Shown: positions 18,159-30,344, counted from the first letter of the stretch. The stretch: 64,000 nt of DNA from Andreprevotia chitinilytica DSM 18519 (GCF_000711875.1 NZ_JONM01000005.1:62001-126000); one strand, 5' to 3'. Notes: generated from the sequence alone by a model not told the origin. Numbers and translations are program-made.

Positions 18159-20803
18159 TCTGGCTGTGGCTCGGCGGTTTGATTCGGGAACGCCAAGGAC
18201 GTCTGGTCGGCATGATGACGGGCATCGCGCTCTCGGTTGCGCTGCTGGCTGCGCTTGGCGCGTTCCTGACCCAAAGCGCGGCATCGATGACCCATCGCGC
18301 CATTGGGAGCGTGCCGGTTGATTGGCAGGTGCAGATCGCGGCTGGCGCATCGTTGCCCGACATCGCCAAGGTGCTTGCGCCTGGCGTGTCGAAGCAACAG
18401 ACCGTGGGCTATGCCGATGTCGACGGGTTTGAGGCGCATACCGGCGGCACGGTGCAAACCACCGGCCCAGGCAAAGTGCTTGGTGTGGATGCCCAATATC
18501 GACTGGACTTTCCTGAGCAGCTACGGAGTCTGGTCGGCAATCTTGATGGCGTGCTGGTCGCGCAGCAAACAGCGGCAAATCTGCACGTGGGCATGGGTGA
18601 CAGCGTACAAATCCATCGCCCTGGTCTGCCGTCCGCCGAAGTGAAAGTCGCCGGCATCGTCGATTTGCCCAATGCCGATTCGCTGTTCCAGGCTGTTGGC
18701 GTACCGCCCGGCGCTGCGCCGCAAGCACCGCCGGACAATGTGTTGCTGTTGCCTCTGAGTACTTGGCACGGCCTGTTTGATCCGCAAGCCGTTGCCCGCC
18801 CTGACTCGGTGCGAATGCAGCTGCATGCCGGTCTGGCACACGACCGACTACCGAATGATCCCGAGGCGGCGTTTGTAGCGGTGCAGGGGGCGGCGCGCAA
18901 TCTTGAGGCACGCATTGCCGGCAACGGCGTAATTGCGGACAACCTCGCCGCACGGCTGGATGCCGTGCGGGGTGATGCGCTGTATGCGCGGGTACTGTTC
19001 CTGTTCCTCAGCGCGCCCGGCTGCTTGCTGGCGGCCTTTTTGACGATTGCGGTGGCAGCATCGGGCGGTGATCGGCGGCGGCGCGATCAAGCCTTGTTGC
19101 GGATTCGTGGCGCGTCGCGGTCGCAGATCATGCAGTTGGCGGCGGTGGAGGCGGGTGTCGTGGGTGTTGGTGGAGCAGCGATTGGAGTAGGGCTGGCGGC
19201 GCTCATCTCGTCGATGCTACTGCAGACGACGATTTTTGCTGGCTCTGCTGCAGTCTGGGTCGCCGGTGCGGCGTTGGCGGGCGTGCTGTTGGCCCAAGCT
19301 GCCATTCTCATCACGGCGTGGCGCAATTTGACGCTGACCACGGTCAAGGATGCCCGCATGGCGCTGGGGCAGGAGCGCGCCCGGCTCTGGCAACGCGTCG
19401 GGCTTGATTTCATCTGCCTGGGGCTGTCGGCCATTGTCTTTTGGCGGACGTGGAGCACTGGCTATCAAGTCGTGCTGGCCCCGGAAGGCACGCCGTCATC
19501 GTCGGTCGATTACATCGCGTTTCTGGCCCCGGTGTTGCTGTGGCTGGGTGCCGGCCTGCTGACTACCCGCTTGTGCCTGATCGGTCTGGGCCTTGGTCGT
19601 GACCAGCTGGCCCGCGTGTTGCGGCCACTGGCTGGCCCGCTGGCCGGCATCGTCGCGGCTGCCATCAGCCGCCAGCGTCGCCGCATCACCCAAGGCATCG
19701 CCTTGGTGGCGCTGGGTTTCGCCTTTGCCACGTCGACGGCGATTTTCAACACCACCTATCACGCGCAAACGCTGGTCGATGCGGCGTTGACCAATGGCGC
19801 GGATGTGACGGTGACGGGGACCGCACAAGCGCCTGCATCCGCCGCACTTCAAACGCTGCGTGCCTTGCCCGGCGTGATGGCGGCGCAGCCGATGCAGCAT
19901 CGCTTTGCCTACGTTGGCAATGATTTGCAGGATCTGTATGGCATCGATGCACGCCATATCGGCGAGGCCACGCGAATGTCGGATGCCTATTTCGCCGGCG
20001 GCGATGCAACACGGACGCTGGCGCTGCTGGCGCGTACGCCGGATGGGGTACTGGTATCGGAAGAAACCGCCAAGGACTTCCAGTTGCAGCTAGGCGATGC
20101 GCTGAACCTGCGGCTGCAAAATGCGCGCGATCACCAGTATCACAGCATCCTGTTCCACTATATCGGCATTGCGCGCGAGTTTCCCACTGCGCCGCATGAT
20201 TCTTTCCTGGTCGCCAATGCTGCGTATGTCAGTGAGCAAACTGGCGCAGCGGGGGCGGAAATCGTGTTGTTGCAAACGTCCGCCGCGCCGGCGCGGGTTG
20301 CCGTTGCGGCCAAGCTGGCGACGGCAGCTTGGCCTGGAATCAAAGTCACTGATATCGGGCAGGCCCAGCATCTGATCGGCTCCAGCCTGACCGCTATCGA
20401 TCTGGGCGGCCTGGCTAGGCTGGAACTGGGATTCGCGGTGCTGATGGTGGCTGGGGCCACCGGACTGATTCTGGCGCTGGGGCTGGCTGATCGGCGGCGC
20501 ACCTTCGCCATTCTCTCCGCGTTGGGCGCAAAGCCGCGCCAGTTGGGTGTTTTCTTGTGGAGCGAGGCGTTGTTGCTGTTCATCGTGGGGGCGCTGGTCG
20601 GCATGCTGACCGGTTTTGGCTTAGCGTGGATGCTGGTCAAACTGCTGACCGGCGTGTTCGACCCGCCGCCGGAGTTGATCAGCGTGCCGTGGTTCTATTT
20701 GCTGGCCTTGATCGGCGTGGCGCTGCTTTCCGTGGTCGCTGCCGTGATCGGGGCGTTGCGGGAAACCGGTGTGCCCGCGGTGCAGCGGATGCGTGAAATC
20801 TAG
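18155..20803 (+). CDS. Large FtsX-like ABC transporter permease
   Basis: 882-residue permease with about ten membrane segments in two FtsX-type repeats, each following a large extracytoplasmic (MacB-PCD-like) domain. The first helix is near 20-40; a four-helix block lies in the middle, and the last block contains ADRRRTFAILSALGAKPRQLG, the cytoplasmic coupling loop typical of FtsX permeases. It resembles the YbbP/DUF214 family that works with LolD-like ATPases in envelope transport or mechanotransmission. It closes a four-gene operon with the exported protein and two ATPases. The substrate is unknown. Confidence 0.87.
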   Translation: MIWLWLGGLIRERQGRLVGMMTGIALSVALLAALGAFLTQSAASMTHRAIGSVPVDWQVQIAAGASLPDIAKVLAPGVSKQQTVGYADVDGFEAHTGGTVQTTGPGKVLGVDAQYRLDFPEQLRSLVGNLDGVLVAQQTAANLHVGMGDSVQIHRPGLPSAEVKVAGIVDLPNADSLFQAVGVPPGAAPQAPPDNVLLLPLSTWHGLFDPQAVARPDSVRMQLHAGLAHDRLPNDPEAAFVAVQGAARNLEARIAGNGVIADNLAARLDAVRGDALYARVLFLFLSAPGCLLAAFLTIAVAASGGDRRRRDQALLRIRGASRSQIMQLAAVEAGVVGVGGAAIGVGLAALISSMLLQTTIFAGSAAVWVAGAALAGVLLAQAAILITAWRNLTLTTVKDARMALGQERARLWQRVGLDFICLGLSAIVFWRTWSTGYQVVLAPEGTPSSSVDYIAFLAPVLLWLGAGLLTTRLCLIGLGLGRDQLARVLRPLAGPLAGIVAAAISRQRRRITQGIALVALGFAFATSTAIFNTTYHAQTLVDAALTNGADVTVTGTAQAPASAALQTLRALPGVMAAQPMQHRFAYVGNDLQDLYGIDARHIGEATRMSDAYFAGGDATRTLALLARTPDGVLVSEETAKDFQLQLGDALNLRLQNARDHQYHSILFHYIGIAREFPTAPHDSFLVANAAYVSEQTGAAGAEIVLLQTSAAPARVAVAAKLATAAWPGIKVTDIGQAQHLIGSSLTAIDLGGLARLELGFAVLMVAGATGLILALGLADRRRTFAILSALGAKPRQLGVFLWSEALLLFIVGALVGMLTGFGLAWMLVKLLTGVFDPPPELISVPWFYLLALIGVALLSVVAAVIGALRETGVPAVQRMREI

Positions 20804-20840
20804 GCGTCGTGAAAAACGGCCAGTTTTCGAAGCGGAGATC

Positions 20841-20913
20841 TGTAGGAGCGAGCTTGCTCGCGATGGCAATGGTGAATGATGCAGTGCTAGTCGCGAGTAA
20901 GCTCGCTCCTGCA
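20841..20913. repeat. REPIN (inverted REP pair) after the ABC transporter operon
   Basis: The left REP begins TGTAGGAGCGAGCTTG and continues CTCGCGA. The right arm TCGCGAGTAAGCTCGCTCCT is its near-perfect reverse complement. The 27-nt spacer includes TGGTGAAT and CAGTGCTA, shared with the copy at 6084-6213. This copy is uninterrupted. Confidence 0.88.
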
Positions 20914-20929
20914 AGGGGTTCAACCCCAA

Positions 20930-20969
20930 AAAAAGCGCCGTTCTCCTTGAGGGGAGAACGGCGCTTTTT
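20930..20969. terminator. Bidirectional terminator between the permease and alaS
   Basis: 17-bp perfect stem with core GCGCCGTTCTCC/GGAGAACGGCGC and a TTGAGG loop, flanked by A-tract and T-tract. It serves the converging permease and alaS genes. Confidence 0.92.
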
Positions 20970-20988
20970 ACTTGGCAGGGAAGCGCGT

Positions 20989-23619
<2,631 letters not shown>

Positions 23620-23870
23620 GGTTGTTTGGGGTACGCGCGGATTGAATACGAAACCGCCAATTCTACAAGGAAATGAAGTCCTTGCGGTCAAGGGCTAGGT
23701 AGGGGCTATTTACGTGCCGGCTAGCGCAAAACCGCGGCCATCTTTGAATGAAGTACATATTTGTTTGTTCCGCCTGTGAAATAAGTCGGGGCGCGCTTGC
23801 GGGCGAGCGAACGACAATGGCCAGACGGCGGCGCCAGCCGCTTTGTTCATCACTACGCCAAGGGGGCCCC

Positions 23871-24089
23871 ATGTTTCCAGAGTTTCGTGACCGTATCTCC
23901 CAGCTCAAGACCGAGAACGCGCATTTCGCCAAGCTGTTTCACCGGCATAACGAACTGGATCAGGAAATCAAAAATCTGGAGGCTGACAAAATCCCGTCGG
24001 CCAGCATCCAGATCGAGAATCTGAAGAAAGAAAAACTCCGCTTGAAGGATTCGCTGTACGCCATCTTGCGTGAAGCGCCCGCAGCTTAA
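23871..24089 (+). CDS. YdcH-family (DUF465) small coiled-coil protein
   Basis: 72-residue helical protein starting at ATG 23871 with a GGGG-rich site just upstream. The sequence (MFPEFRDRISQLKTENAHFAKLFHRHNELDQ, then LKKEKLRLKDSLYAIL), written here in parts, matches the DUF465/YdcH pattern of an antiparallel helical hairpin. Function in this family is undefined. It lies divergent from alaS. Confidence 0.85.
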   Translation: MFPEFRDRISQLKTENAHFAKLFHRHNELDQEIKNLEADKIPSASIQIENLKKEKLRLKDSLYAILREAPAA

Positions 24090-24168
24090 GCCTGAGTGGC
24101 GGGTTCCGCAGAAAATTGCAGCACCCGCCCAACACATCTCCCGCCATCATTCTTCCGATGGCAAGCAA

Positions 24169-24999
24169 CTACCCCAACGTCGCCACAAACCGCGCCACAT
24201 AGTCATCCGCTGGCGCGTGCCGGATTTCCTCCGGCGGCGCGTCTTGCACCAACTGGCCATCTCGCAACATGGCGATGCGCTGCCCCAGTCGGAATGCCTC
24301 CGCCAAATCGTGTGTGATAAAGACGATGGTCTTTTGCAGCTCGGCCTGCAGATCAATAAGCAGTTGCTGCATATCACGCCGGGTGAGTGGATCGAGCGCC
24401 GAGAACGGTTCGTCCATTAATAGAATGTCCGTTTCCATCGCCAGTGCCCGTGCCAGACCCACCCGCTGGCGCATGCCACCGGAGAGTTCGTGCGGATGGC
24501 GATCGTGATAACCCGTGAGTCCGACGCGATCGATCCAGCGCCGGGCTTTGTCGAGCACCGTCGCTTTCTTTTCGCCACGCGTGAGCAGTCCGTAGGCGAC
24601 GTTGCCTTGCACCGTCTCGTGCGGCAACAGGCCAAAGCCCTGGAACACCATGCTGATGCGTCGGCGGCGCAAGTCGCGCAGCCCGGCGGCATCGAGTGAC
24701 AGAATATTTTGCCCATCGAGCAGGATGTCGCCATCACTGGGGTCGATCAGCCGGTTGAAATGACGCACCAGCGTCGATTTGCCCGAGCCGGACAAGCCCA
24801 TGATCACGTGGGTGTGGCCGGCTGCGATGGCGAGCGAGACGTCATGCAGGCCGACTTGGCAGCCCGTTTCAGCCTGAACGGTCGCCTTGTCGGCGCCGCT
24901 GCGCAGCAATTGCAATGCGCGTTGTGCGGCAATGCCATAGATCTTGCTGATATGGCGGGCTTCGAGCCGGGGCGGTGGCGGGATTTCAACGGGATTCAT
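24169..24999 (-). CDS. proV: Glycine betaine/proline-type ABC importer ATPase
   Basis: 276-residue ATPase of the ProV/OpuA family that powers uptake of quaternary amines. Walker A is GLSGSGKST, the signature is LSGGMRQRVGLARALA, and Walker B is ILLMDEPFSALDPLTR. The family-specific insert before Walker A (LLRSGADKATVQAETGCQVGL) is present. Unlike E. coli ProV (400 residues) it ends shortly after the H-loop domain and lacks the tandem CBS domains that gate by ionic strength. Its start overlaps the permease gene by 14 bp. Confidence 0.88.
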   Translation of the reverse strand: MNPVEIPPPPRLEARHISKIYGIAAQRALQLLRSGADKATVQAETGCQVGLHDVSLAIAAGHTHVIMGLSGSGKSTLVRHFNRLIDPSDGDILLDGQNILSLDAAGLRDLRRRRISMVFQGFGLLPHETVQGNVAYGLLTRGEKKATVLDKARRWIDRVGLTGYHDRHPHELSGGMRQRVGLARALAMETDILLMDEPFSALDPLTRRDMQQLLIDLQAELQKTIVFITHDLAEAFRLGQRIAMLRDGQLVQDAPPEEIRHAPADDYVARFVATLG

Positions 25000-25873
25000 G
25001 GCCGCCCGTTTCGCGGCTTCGCGTCATGTTTTGCAGTCGTTGCGATTGGCCATAGGCCTGCGTGATCCGATCGATGACGATGGCGAGCAGCACGATGGCG
25101 ATGCCTGCCTGTAGCCCCTTGCCCACATCCAGTGTCTGGATACCGGCCAGCACGTCTTCACCCAACCCGCGTGCGCCGATCATCGAGGCGATGACGACCA
25201 TCGCCAGCGCCATCATCACCGTCTGGTTGAGGCCGGCCATGATCGAGGGCAAGGCCAGCGGCAATTGCACGCCCACCAACAATTGCCAGCGCGTGGTGCC
25301 GAATGACCAGGCGGCTTCGGTGATTTCCGGATCGACCTGCCGGATGCCCAGTTCGGTCAGCCGGATCAGCGGGCAGACGGCATAGACCACGGTGGCGAGA
25401 ATCGCCGGCACCTTGCCCAGCCCGAACAGCATCACGGCCGGGATCAGGTAGACGAAGGTCGGCAGGGTCTGCATGACGTCGAGCACCGGTAACAGCAGTC
25501 GGCGGGCGAGTCGGGATTGTGAAATCAGGATGCCGGTCGGTAGTCCGATCAGCACTGCCAGCGCCGTGGATACCAGTACCAACGCCAGCGTTTGCATCAG
25601 CAAATCCCACAAGCCGAAGCAACCGATCAGGTAGCAGGCGGCGACAATGCCAGCCGCATGGGCGAGACGGCGGGTGGCGTGCCATGCCAGCAGGCCAATC
25701 AGGATCAGCATCAACCATGCTGGCGTGCCGCGCAGCAGCCGTTCAATGGGCAATAGCCCGCCTTGTAGTAACAGATCGTTGACTACATGCAGGCTGTCGC
25801 CAAAACGGCTGACCAGTGTTTCGACGGCGCGGTTGACCGGGGCCTTGATCGATATAGGGAGAAAGATATCCAT
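24986..25873 (-). CDS. proW: Glycine betaine/proline-type ABC importer permease
   Basis: 295-residue inner-membrane permease. It has six to seven hydrophobic segments and the binding-protein-dependent transport loop EAAWSFGTTRWQLLVGVQLPLALPSIMAG. QTVMMALAMVVIASMIGARGLG is the ProW-family signature (shown over its length). The N-terminal amphipathic tail before the first membrane helix is also typical. It lies nine bases after the binding-protein stop and overlaps the ATPase gene. Confidence 0.9.
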   Translation of the reverse strand: MDIFLPISIKAPVNRAVETLVSRFGDSLHVVNDLLLQGGLLPIERLLRGTPAWLMLILIGLLAWHATRRLAHAAGIVAACYLIGCFGLWDLLMQTLALVLVSTALAVLIGLPTGILISQSRLARRLLLPVLDVMQTLPTFVYLIPAVMLFGLGKVPAILATVVYAVCPLIRLTELGIRQVDPEITEAAWSFGTTRWQLLVGVQLPLALPSIMAGLNQTVMMALAMVVIASMIGARGLGEDVLAGIQTLDVGKGLQAGIAIVLLAIVIDRITQAYGQSQRLQNMTRSRETGGHESR

Positions 25874-25882
25874 GCGGCGTCG

Positions 25883-26905
25883 TTATTTGGCGACCTTAGC
25901 CGCGACATCGGCCGGCAGCCAGCCGCGCCACAGCTTGCCTTGATTGGCAAAGAAGGTTTTGGCTTGGGTGGCGGCGTCGGTCTTGTTGTCGGCCATTTGC
26001 GCCAGCGCGTTGTTGAGGGTGTCGATCGGCACGTTGAAGCGGGTCAGGAAGCCGACCAGCGCCGGGTCGCCGTCGAACAAGGCTTTGGAGAGGCCGACCT
26101 GAATCACCGCCTCCGGCGCAGCGCTGCCGCAAGGGCTGGCGTGATCCTTGTCCGTCAGCGTCTTGAAGCAGGCTTCGTTGTACGCCGGCTCCTGCAGCTT
26201 GATGAACTTGTATTTACCCATCAGCGCAGTGGGGGACCAGTAATAGAACAGGATCGGTTTGCCGCGCTGATACGACGAGCTGATTTCCGCATCCAGCGCC
26301 GCGCCGCTGCCGGGGCGGAAGTTCACGTAACTGTCCAGCTTGTAGGCTTTCAGCTTCTGGCTGTTGACGCCTTCGCAGGTCCAGCCGGTCGGGCAATTGA
26401 GGAAGCGGCCTTTTTCCGGCTCTTCCGCATCTTTGAATAGCTGCTTATAGCTGGGCAGTTCCGCCACGGTTTTGAGTTGTGGTGCAGCGGGCTTGATGCC
26501 GCGCTTGGTATCGCCCTTGATCACGTAGTCCGGCACATACCAGCCTTCGGTCGCACCGACGATGACCTTGCCGACCGGTTTGACCTTGCCCTCGGCGGCG
26601 GCCTTGTTCCAGGCATCGCTGCGACCGACCCATTCTTCGGCAATCACCTGGATATCGTTGGTGGCCAGCGCGTTCTCCAGTGTGACCGTATTGCCCGGCA
26701 CCAGCTCGACCTGACAACCGTAGCCTTTCTCCAGCACTGTCTTGATCAGTTCGGTGAGCAGTGCGCCGCTTTCCCAATTCAGACCGGCGAGCTTCACCGG
26801 CTTGCCGGCTTGGCACCATGGTGACGGCGCGGCGTGGCTGGCGGCGGCCAAGGGGAACGATGTAGCGGCAAGGAGCGCGGCAAACAGGGCAGGGCGATGT
26901 GACAT
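25883..26905 (-). CDS. proX: Periplasmic substrate-binding protein of the betaine/proline-type importer
   Basis: 340 residues with a signal peptide ending near SHAAP and a mature OpuAC-type fold. Motifs are LNWESGALLTELIKTVLEKGYG at the start and VIAEEWVGRSDAW and YYWSPTALMGKY later, which provide aromatic residues for a quaternary-ammonium cage. Four cysteines could form two disulfides. ATG 26905 has AGAGGT upstream. It is first in the operon proX-proW-proV, an order differing from E. coli proVWX. The exact substrate (betaine, proline-betaine, choline) is not determined. Confidence 0.88.
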   Translation of the reverse strand: MSHRPALFAALLAATSFPLAAASHAAPSPWCQAGKPVKLAGLNWESGALLTELIKTVLEKGYGCQVELVPGNTVTLENALATNDIQVIAEEWVGRSDAWNKAAAEGKVKPVGKVIVGATEGWYVPDYVIKGDTKRGIKPAAPQLKTVAELPSYKQLFKDAEEPEKGRFLNCPTGWTCEGVNSQKLKAYKLDSYVNFRPGSGAALDAEISSSYQRGKPILFYYWSPTALMGKYKFIKLQEPAYNEACFKTLTDKDHASPCGSAAPEAVIQVGLSKALFDGDPALVGFLTRFNVPIDTLNNALAQMADNKTDAATQAKTFFANQGKLWRGWLPADVAAKVAK

Positions 26906-27133
26906 GGGAGACCTCTTGGCAACAGTAGGAAATCAGAATGGCAGCAGATCGGTTGCGGGCAGCTTCTTAGTAGCATTTGTCATACCGTTTGTCAGCGCCA
27001 TGCGCTGGATACCGCATGGGATATGCGTTTGCCATCCCTGCATGATGGCGGCTTTTCGGCCGGTTTTTGCGCGATACCGGTGCATGTTTGTTGCGTGTTT
27101 GTATCAATCGCCCCAATTCGGATCATTACCTAC

Positions 27134-27179
27134 TTGACGCTTGTAATTGGGCTGATATAGTTTCAAACATACGTTTGAA
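27134..27179 (+). promoter_or_regulatory. Promoter and PsrA-type operator of the psrA-fadE operon
   Basis: TTGACG (27134-27139) and TATAGT (27156-27161) with 16-bp spacing form a good sigma-70 promoter. Directly after the -10 is the perfect inverted repeat TTCAAAC-ATAC-GTTTGAA (27162-27179). It matches the PsrA box CAAAC-N(2-4)-GTTTG known from Pseudomonas. Its position over the start site implies repression, probably relieved by long-chain fatty acids or acyl-CoA. Confidence 0.8.
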
Positions 27180-27224
27180 TAAAACGATGCGTGCTGCCTC
27201 GTAGTGCGCAATAAGGAGAGAGTG

Positions 27225-27872
27225 ATGGCTGAATCTGCCAAGGCCCAGGAAACGTCGGTACGCATCCTTGATGCCGCCGAGTTGTTGTTTATCGAACACG
27301 GCTTCGACGGCACGTCGATGCGCATGATCACCCAATCGGCTGGCGTGAACATCGCTGCAGTCAATTACTACTTCGGTTCGAAAGACGGTTTGTATCGCTC
27401 GGTGTTCGAGCGTCGCACCGAACCGTTTGCCCGGCTGACGATCGCCAATATCGACGAGCTGGAACGCAACAATGCGACGCCGGACGTCCACGCCGTCGTG
27501 CAAGCCTTCATCAAGTCTGCCTTGCAATTGGGGACTGATCCGGCACTGGGCGGTCTGGTCTTCGTCAAGCTGCTGGCCCGCGCCTACGTCGAGCCGCATC
27601 CGATCCTGAAAGAAAGCATGCCGCGCCGTTATGGCGAAGTGGTGCGCCGTTATGCCGGTGCACTCGGCCGTGCGCTGCCCCACCTCACTGAAACGGAAGT
27701 GCACTGGCGCTTTCACTTTCTCACCAGCGCGATGTTCAGTGCCTTTGCCGGCAACAACGTGCTGCGTCTGTTCATGGAACACCCGGTTACCAACGCACGC
27801 GATCCGCAACTTGTCGCGCGCAATCTCATGCCCTTCCTCGTTGCCGGCCTGACTGCGCCGTCCGCGAATTAA
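27225..27872 (+). CDS. psrA: PsrA-like TetR-family repressor of fatty-acid degradation
   Basis: 215-residue TetR regulator, ATG 27225 behind AAGGAG. The helix-turn-helix spans about residues 12-58, with ILDAAELLFIEHGFDGTSMR and INVAAVNYYFGSK-like recognition residues (NIAAVNYYFGSKDGLY). The ligand domain is of the TetR_C/PsrA type. It sits 15 bp before fadE and behind its own operator, so it very probably autorepresses and controls the beta-oxidation genes in response to fatty acids, as PsrA does in Pseudomonas. Confidence 0.85.
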   Translation: MAESAKAQETSVRILDAAELLFIEHGFDGTSMRMITQSAGVNIAAVNYYFGSKDGLYRSVFERRTEPFARLTIANIDELERNNATPDVHAVVQAFIKSALQLGTDPALGGLVFVKLLARAYVEPHPILKESMPRRYGEVVRRYAGALGRALPHLTETEVHWRFHFLTSAMFSAFAGNNVLRLFMEHPVTNARDPQLVARNLMPFLVAGLTAPSAN

Positions 27873-27887
27873 TCCAGGAGATACAAG

Positions 27888-30344
27888 ATGACCCTGCTCA
27901 TTTGCATCGTGGCGATCGTCGTCGCCTTGATGGTTCTGGCGTATTGTCGTGCGCCGCTTTGGTTTTCCTCGCTGGTGTTCCTGGCTGGCGCGGCGTATGG
28001 CGTCTTCATGCGCGGCGGCCATATCGGCTGGCTGATCGGCACGGCGGTCGTGTTCGCCATCCTCAACTTCAAACCGCTGCGCCGCGCGCTGATCACCAGC
28101 CCGCTGTTCGGCATCTTCAAGAAGATCACGCCGCCGATGTCGCAGACCGAGCAAGAAGCGGTCGATGCCGGCACGGTCTGGTGGGATCGCGATCTGTTCT
28201 CCGGCAAGCCGGATTTCGACAAGCTGCATAACTACCCGGCCCCCAAGCTCACCGCCGAGGAAGAAGCCTTCATCAACGGCCCGACCGAACAATTGTGTTC
28301 GATGCTGGATGATTGGAAGATCACGCAGGAAATCATGGATCTGCCACCGGAAGTGTGGCAGTTCATCAAGGACAACGGCTTCCTGGGCATGATCATCAAG
28401 AAGCAGTATGGCGGGAAGGAGTTCTCCAACTACGCTCATGCTCGCGTCGTGACCAAGATCGCAACCCGCTGTGGTTCGGCAGCCGTGACGGTGATGGTGC
28501 CGAACTCGCTCGGCCCGGGCGAATTGCTGCAGCACTACGGCACCGAAGCACAAAAAGATTACTACCTGCCGCGTCTGGCCAAGGGCATTGATATCCCTTG
28601 CTTTGCCCTGACCAGCCCGGAAGCCGGTTCTGATGCCGGCGGCATTCCGGACTACGGTATCGTGACCCGCGGTAGCTACACCGACCCGCGTACTGGCGAA
28701 CTGCACGAAAACGTACTGGGTATTCGTCTGTCGTGGGAAAAGCGCTACATCACGCTTGGCCCGGTGGCGACCGTGCTTGGTATGGCCTTCAAGCTGTACG
28801 ACCCGGATCACATTCTGGGCGAGAAGGGCGACATCGGCATTACCTGCGCCCTGATCCCGACCAATCACGAAGGCGTGCACATCGGCCGTCGTCACTATCC
28901 TGGCGCTGCCACGTTCCAGAATGGCCCGAACTGGGGTAAGGACGTGTTCATCCCGATGGACTGGGTGATCGGTGGTGCAAGCTACGTCGGCCAAGGCTGG
29001 CGCATGCTGGTGGAATGTCTGTCGGTCGGTCGTTGCATCTCCTTGCCAGCCATGTCCGTCGCATCCGGCAAGCTCGCCGCCTACACGACCGGTGCTTATG
29101 CCCGTATCCGTAACCAGTTTGGCCTCTCGATTGGTCGCTTCGAAGGTGTCGATGAAGCACTGGGTCGCATCGGTGGCTACGCCTACCAGATGGATGCGGC
29201 ACAACGTCTGGCGCTGACCGCGCTCGACTCCGGCGAAAAGCCGTCGGTGCTGTCCGGCATCCTCAAGTATCACAACACCGAGCGCATGCGTAAGGTGATC
29301 AACGACGCGATGGACGTGCACGCCGGTAAGGCCGTGTGTATCGGCCCGCGCAACTATCTGGCGACTGGCTACGGCGCAATTCCGGTTGCGATCACGGTCG
29401 AAGGCGCGAACATCCTCACCCGTTCGATGATCATCTTTGGTCAGGGCGCGATCCGCTGCCATCCGTATGTGCTGCGTGAAATGCGTGCTGCCATGAACAA
29501 CGACGGTGCGGAGTTCGATAGCGCAGTGATTGGCCATATCGGCTTCACCATCTCCAACGCAGTGCGTGGCTTCATGCTCGGCCTGACCTACAGTCGCCTC
29601 GCCAGCAGCCCGAAATCCGGCCCGACTGCGCAGAACTATCGCGATATCGAGCGTCTGTCCTCCGCCTTCGCTTTCCTGGCCGACATGGGCATGGCATCGC
29701 TGGGTGGCAGCCTGAAGTTCAAGGAAAAGCTGTCTGCCCGTCTGGGTGACATGCTGTCCGGCCTGTATATCGCGACCGCCGCGTTGAAGAAATTCCATGA
29801 CGATGGCGAGCCGAAGGAAGACCGTCCGCTGGTGCGTTGGGCTGTTGAATCCGCACTGTATGACGTGCAAGAGGCGATGAATGGCTTCCTCGCCAACCAT
29901 CCGAACCGTTTCCTGGCCTGGGCGATGCGCCGCGTGGTGTTCCCGTTCGGCATGAACCTGAAAGGCCCGGCAGACCGTGTTGGCACCCGTATTGCCCGCT
30001 CGCTGATGGAGCCGTCTGCATCCCGCGATCGTCTGGTCGAGTTCATGTACATCTCGAAGGACGAGAACGATTCCGTCGGTGTGCTGGAGTACGCACTCAA
30101 GGCCGTCATCGAGACCGAAGGTCTGGAAAGCAAGCTGCGTCGCGAACAGCGCGAAGGCAAGCTTAAGGCGATCACCGCGCGTGAACGACTGGAAGAAGCG
30201 CGCGCCAAGGGCTTTATTAATGAGGCGGAGTTCGCCGCTGTGGAGCGTGCCCGTCGCCTGAAACGCGAAGTGATCATGGTTGATGACTTCGATCAAGGGC
30301 TGACGCAGGCCGATCCGGATGCCATACATCGTGTTGTGATTTAA
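27888..30344 (+). CDS. fadE: Acyl-CoA dehydrogenase FadE
   Basis: 818 residues, close to E. coli FadE (814). It catalyses the first oxidation of beta-oxidation, acyl-CoA to trans-2-enoyl-CoA with FAD. Two N-terminal hydrophobic segments (about 2-22 and 40-60) would anchor it to the inner membrane. The FAD-binding middle domain shows FALTSPEAGSDAGGIPDYG, and the helical domain has the family DUF1974-type C-terminal extension. It is cotranscribed with the PsrA-like regulator upstream. Confidence 0.94.
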   Translation: MTLLICIVAIVVALMVLAYCRAPLWFSSLVFLAGAAYGVFMRGGHIGWLIGTAVVFAILNFKPLRRALITSPLFGIFKKITPPMSQTEQEAVDAGTVWWDRDLFSGKPDFDKLHNYPAPKLTAEEEAFINGPTEQLCSMLDDWKITQEIMDLPPEVWQFIKDNGFLGMIIKKQYGGKEFSNYAHARVVTKIATRCGSAAVTVMVPNSLGPGELLQHYGTEAQKDYYLPRLAKGIDIPCFALTSPEAGSDAGGIPDYGIVTRGSYTDPRTGELHENVLGIRLSWEKRYITLGPVATVLGMAFKLYDPDHILGEKGDIGITCALIPTNHEGVHIGRRHYPGAATFQNGPNWGKDVFIPMDWVIGGASYVGQGWRMLVECLSVGRCISLPAMSVASGKLAAYTTGAYARIRNQFGLSIGRFEGVDEALGRIGGYAYQMDAAQRLALTALDSGEKPSVLSGILKYHNTERMRKVINDAMDVHAGKAVCIGPRNYLATGYGAIPVAITVEGANILTRSMIIFGQGAIRCHPYVLREMRAAMNNDGAEFDSAVIGHIGFTISNAVRGFMLGLTYSRLASSPKSGPTAQNYRDIERLSSAFAFLADMGMASLGGSLKFKEKLSARLGDMLSGLYIATAALKKFHDDGEPKEDRPLVRWAVESALYDVQEAMNGFLANHPNRFLAWAMRRVVFPFGMNLKGPADRVGTRIARSLMEPSASRDRLVEFMYISKDENDSVGVLEYALKAVIETEGLESKLRREQREGKLKAITARERLEEARAKGFINEAEFAAVERARRLKREVIMVDDFDQGLTQADPDAIHRVVI

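Noticed and set aside
23620-23691. N-terminal extension of alaS
   Set aside because: The conserved AlaS N-terminus begins at ATG 23619; the upstream frame is not family-like.
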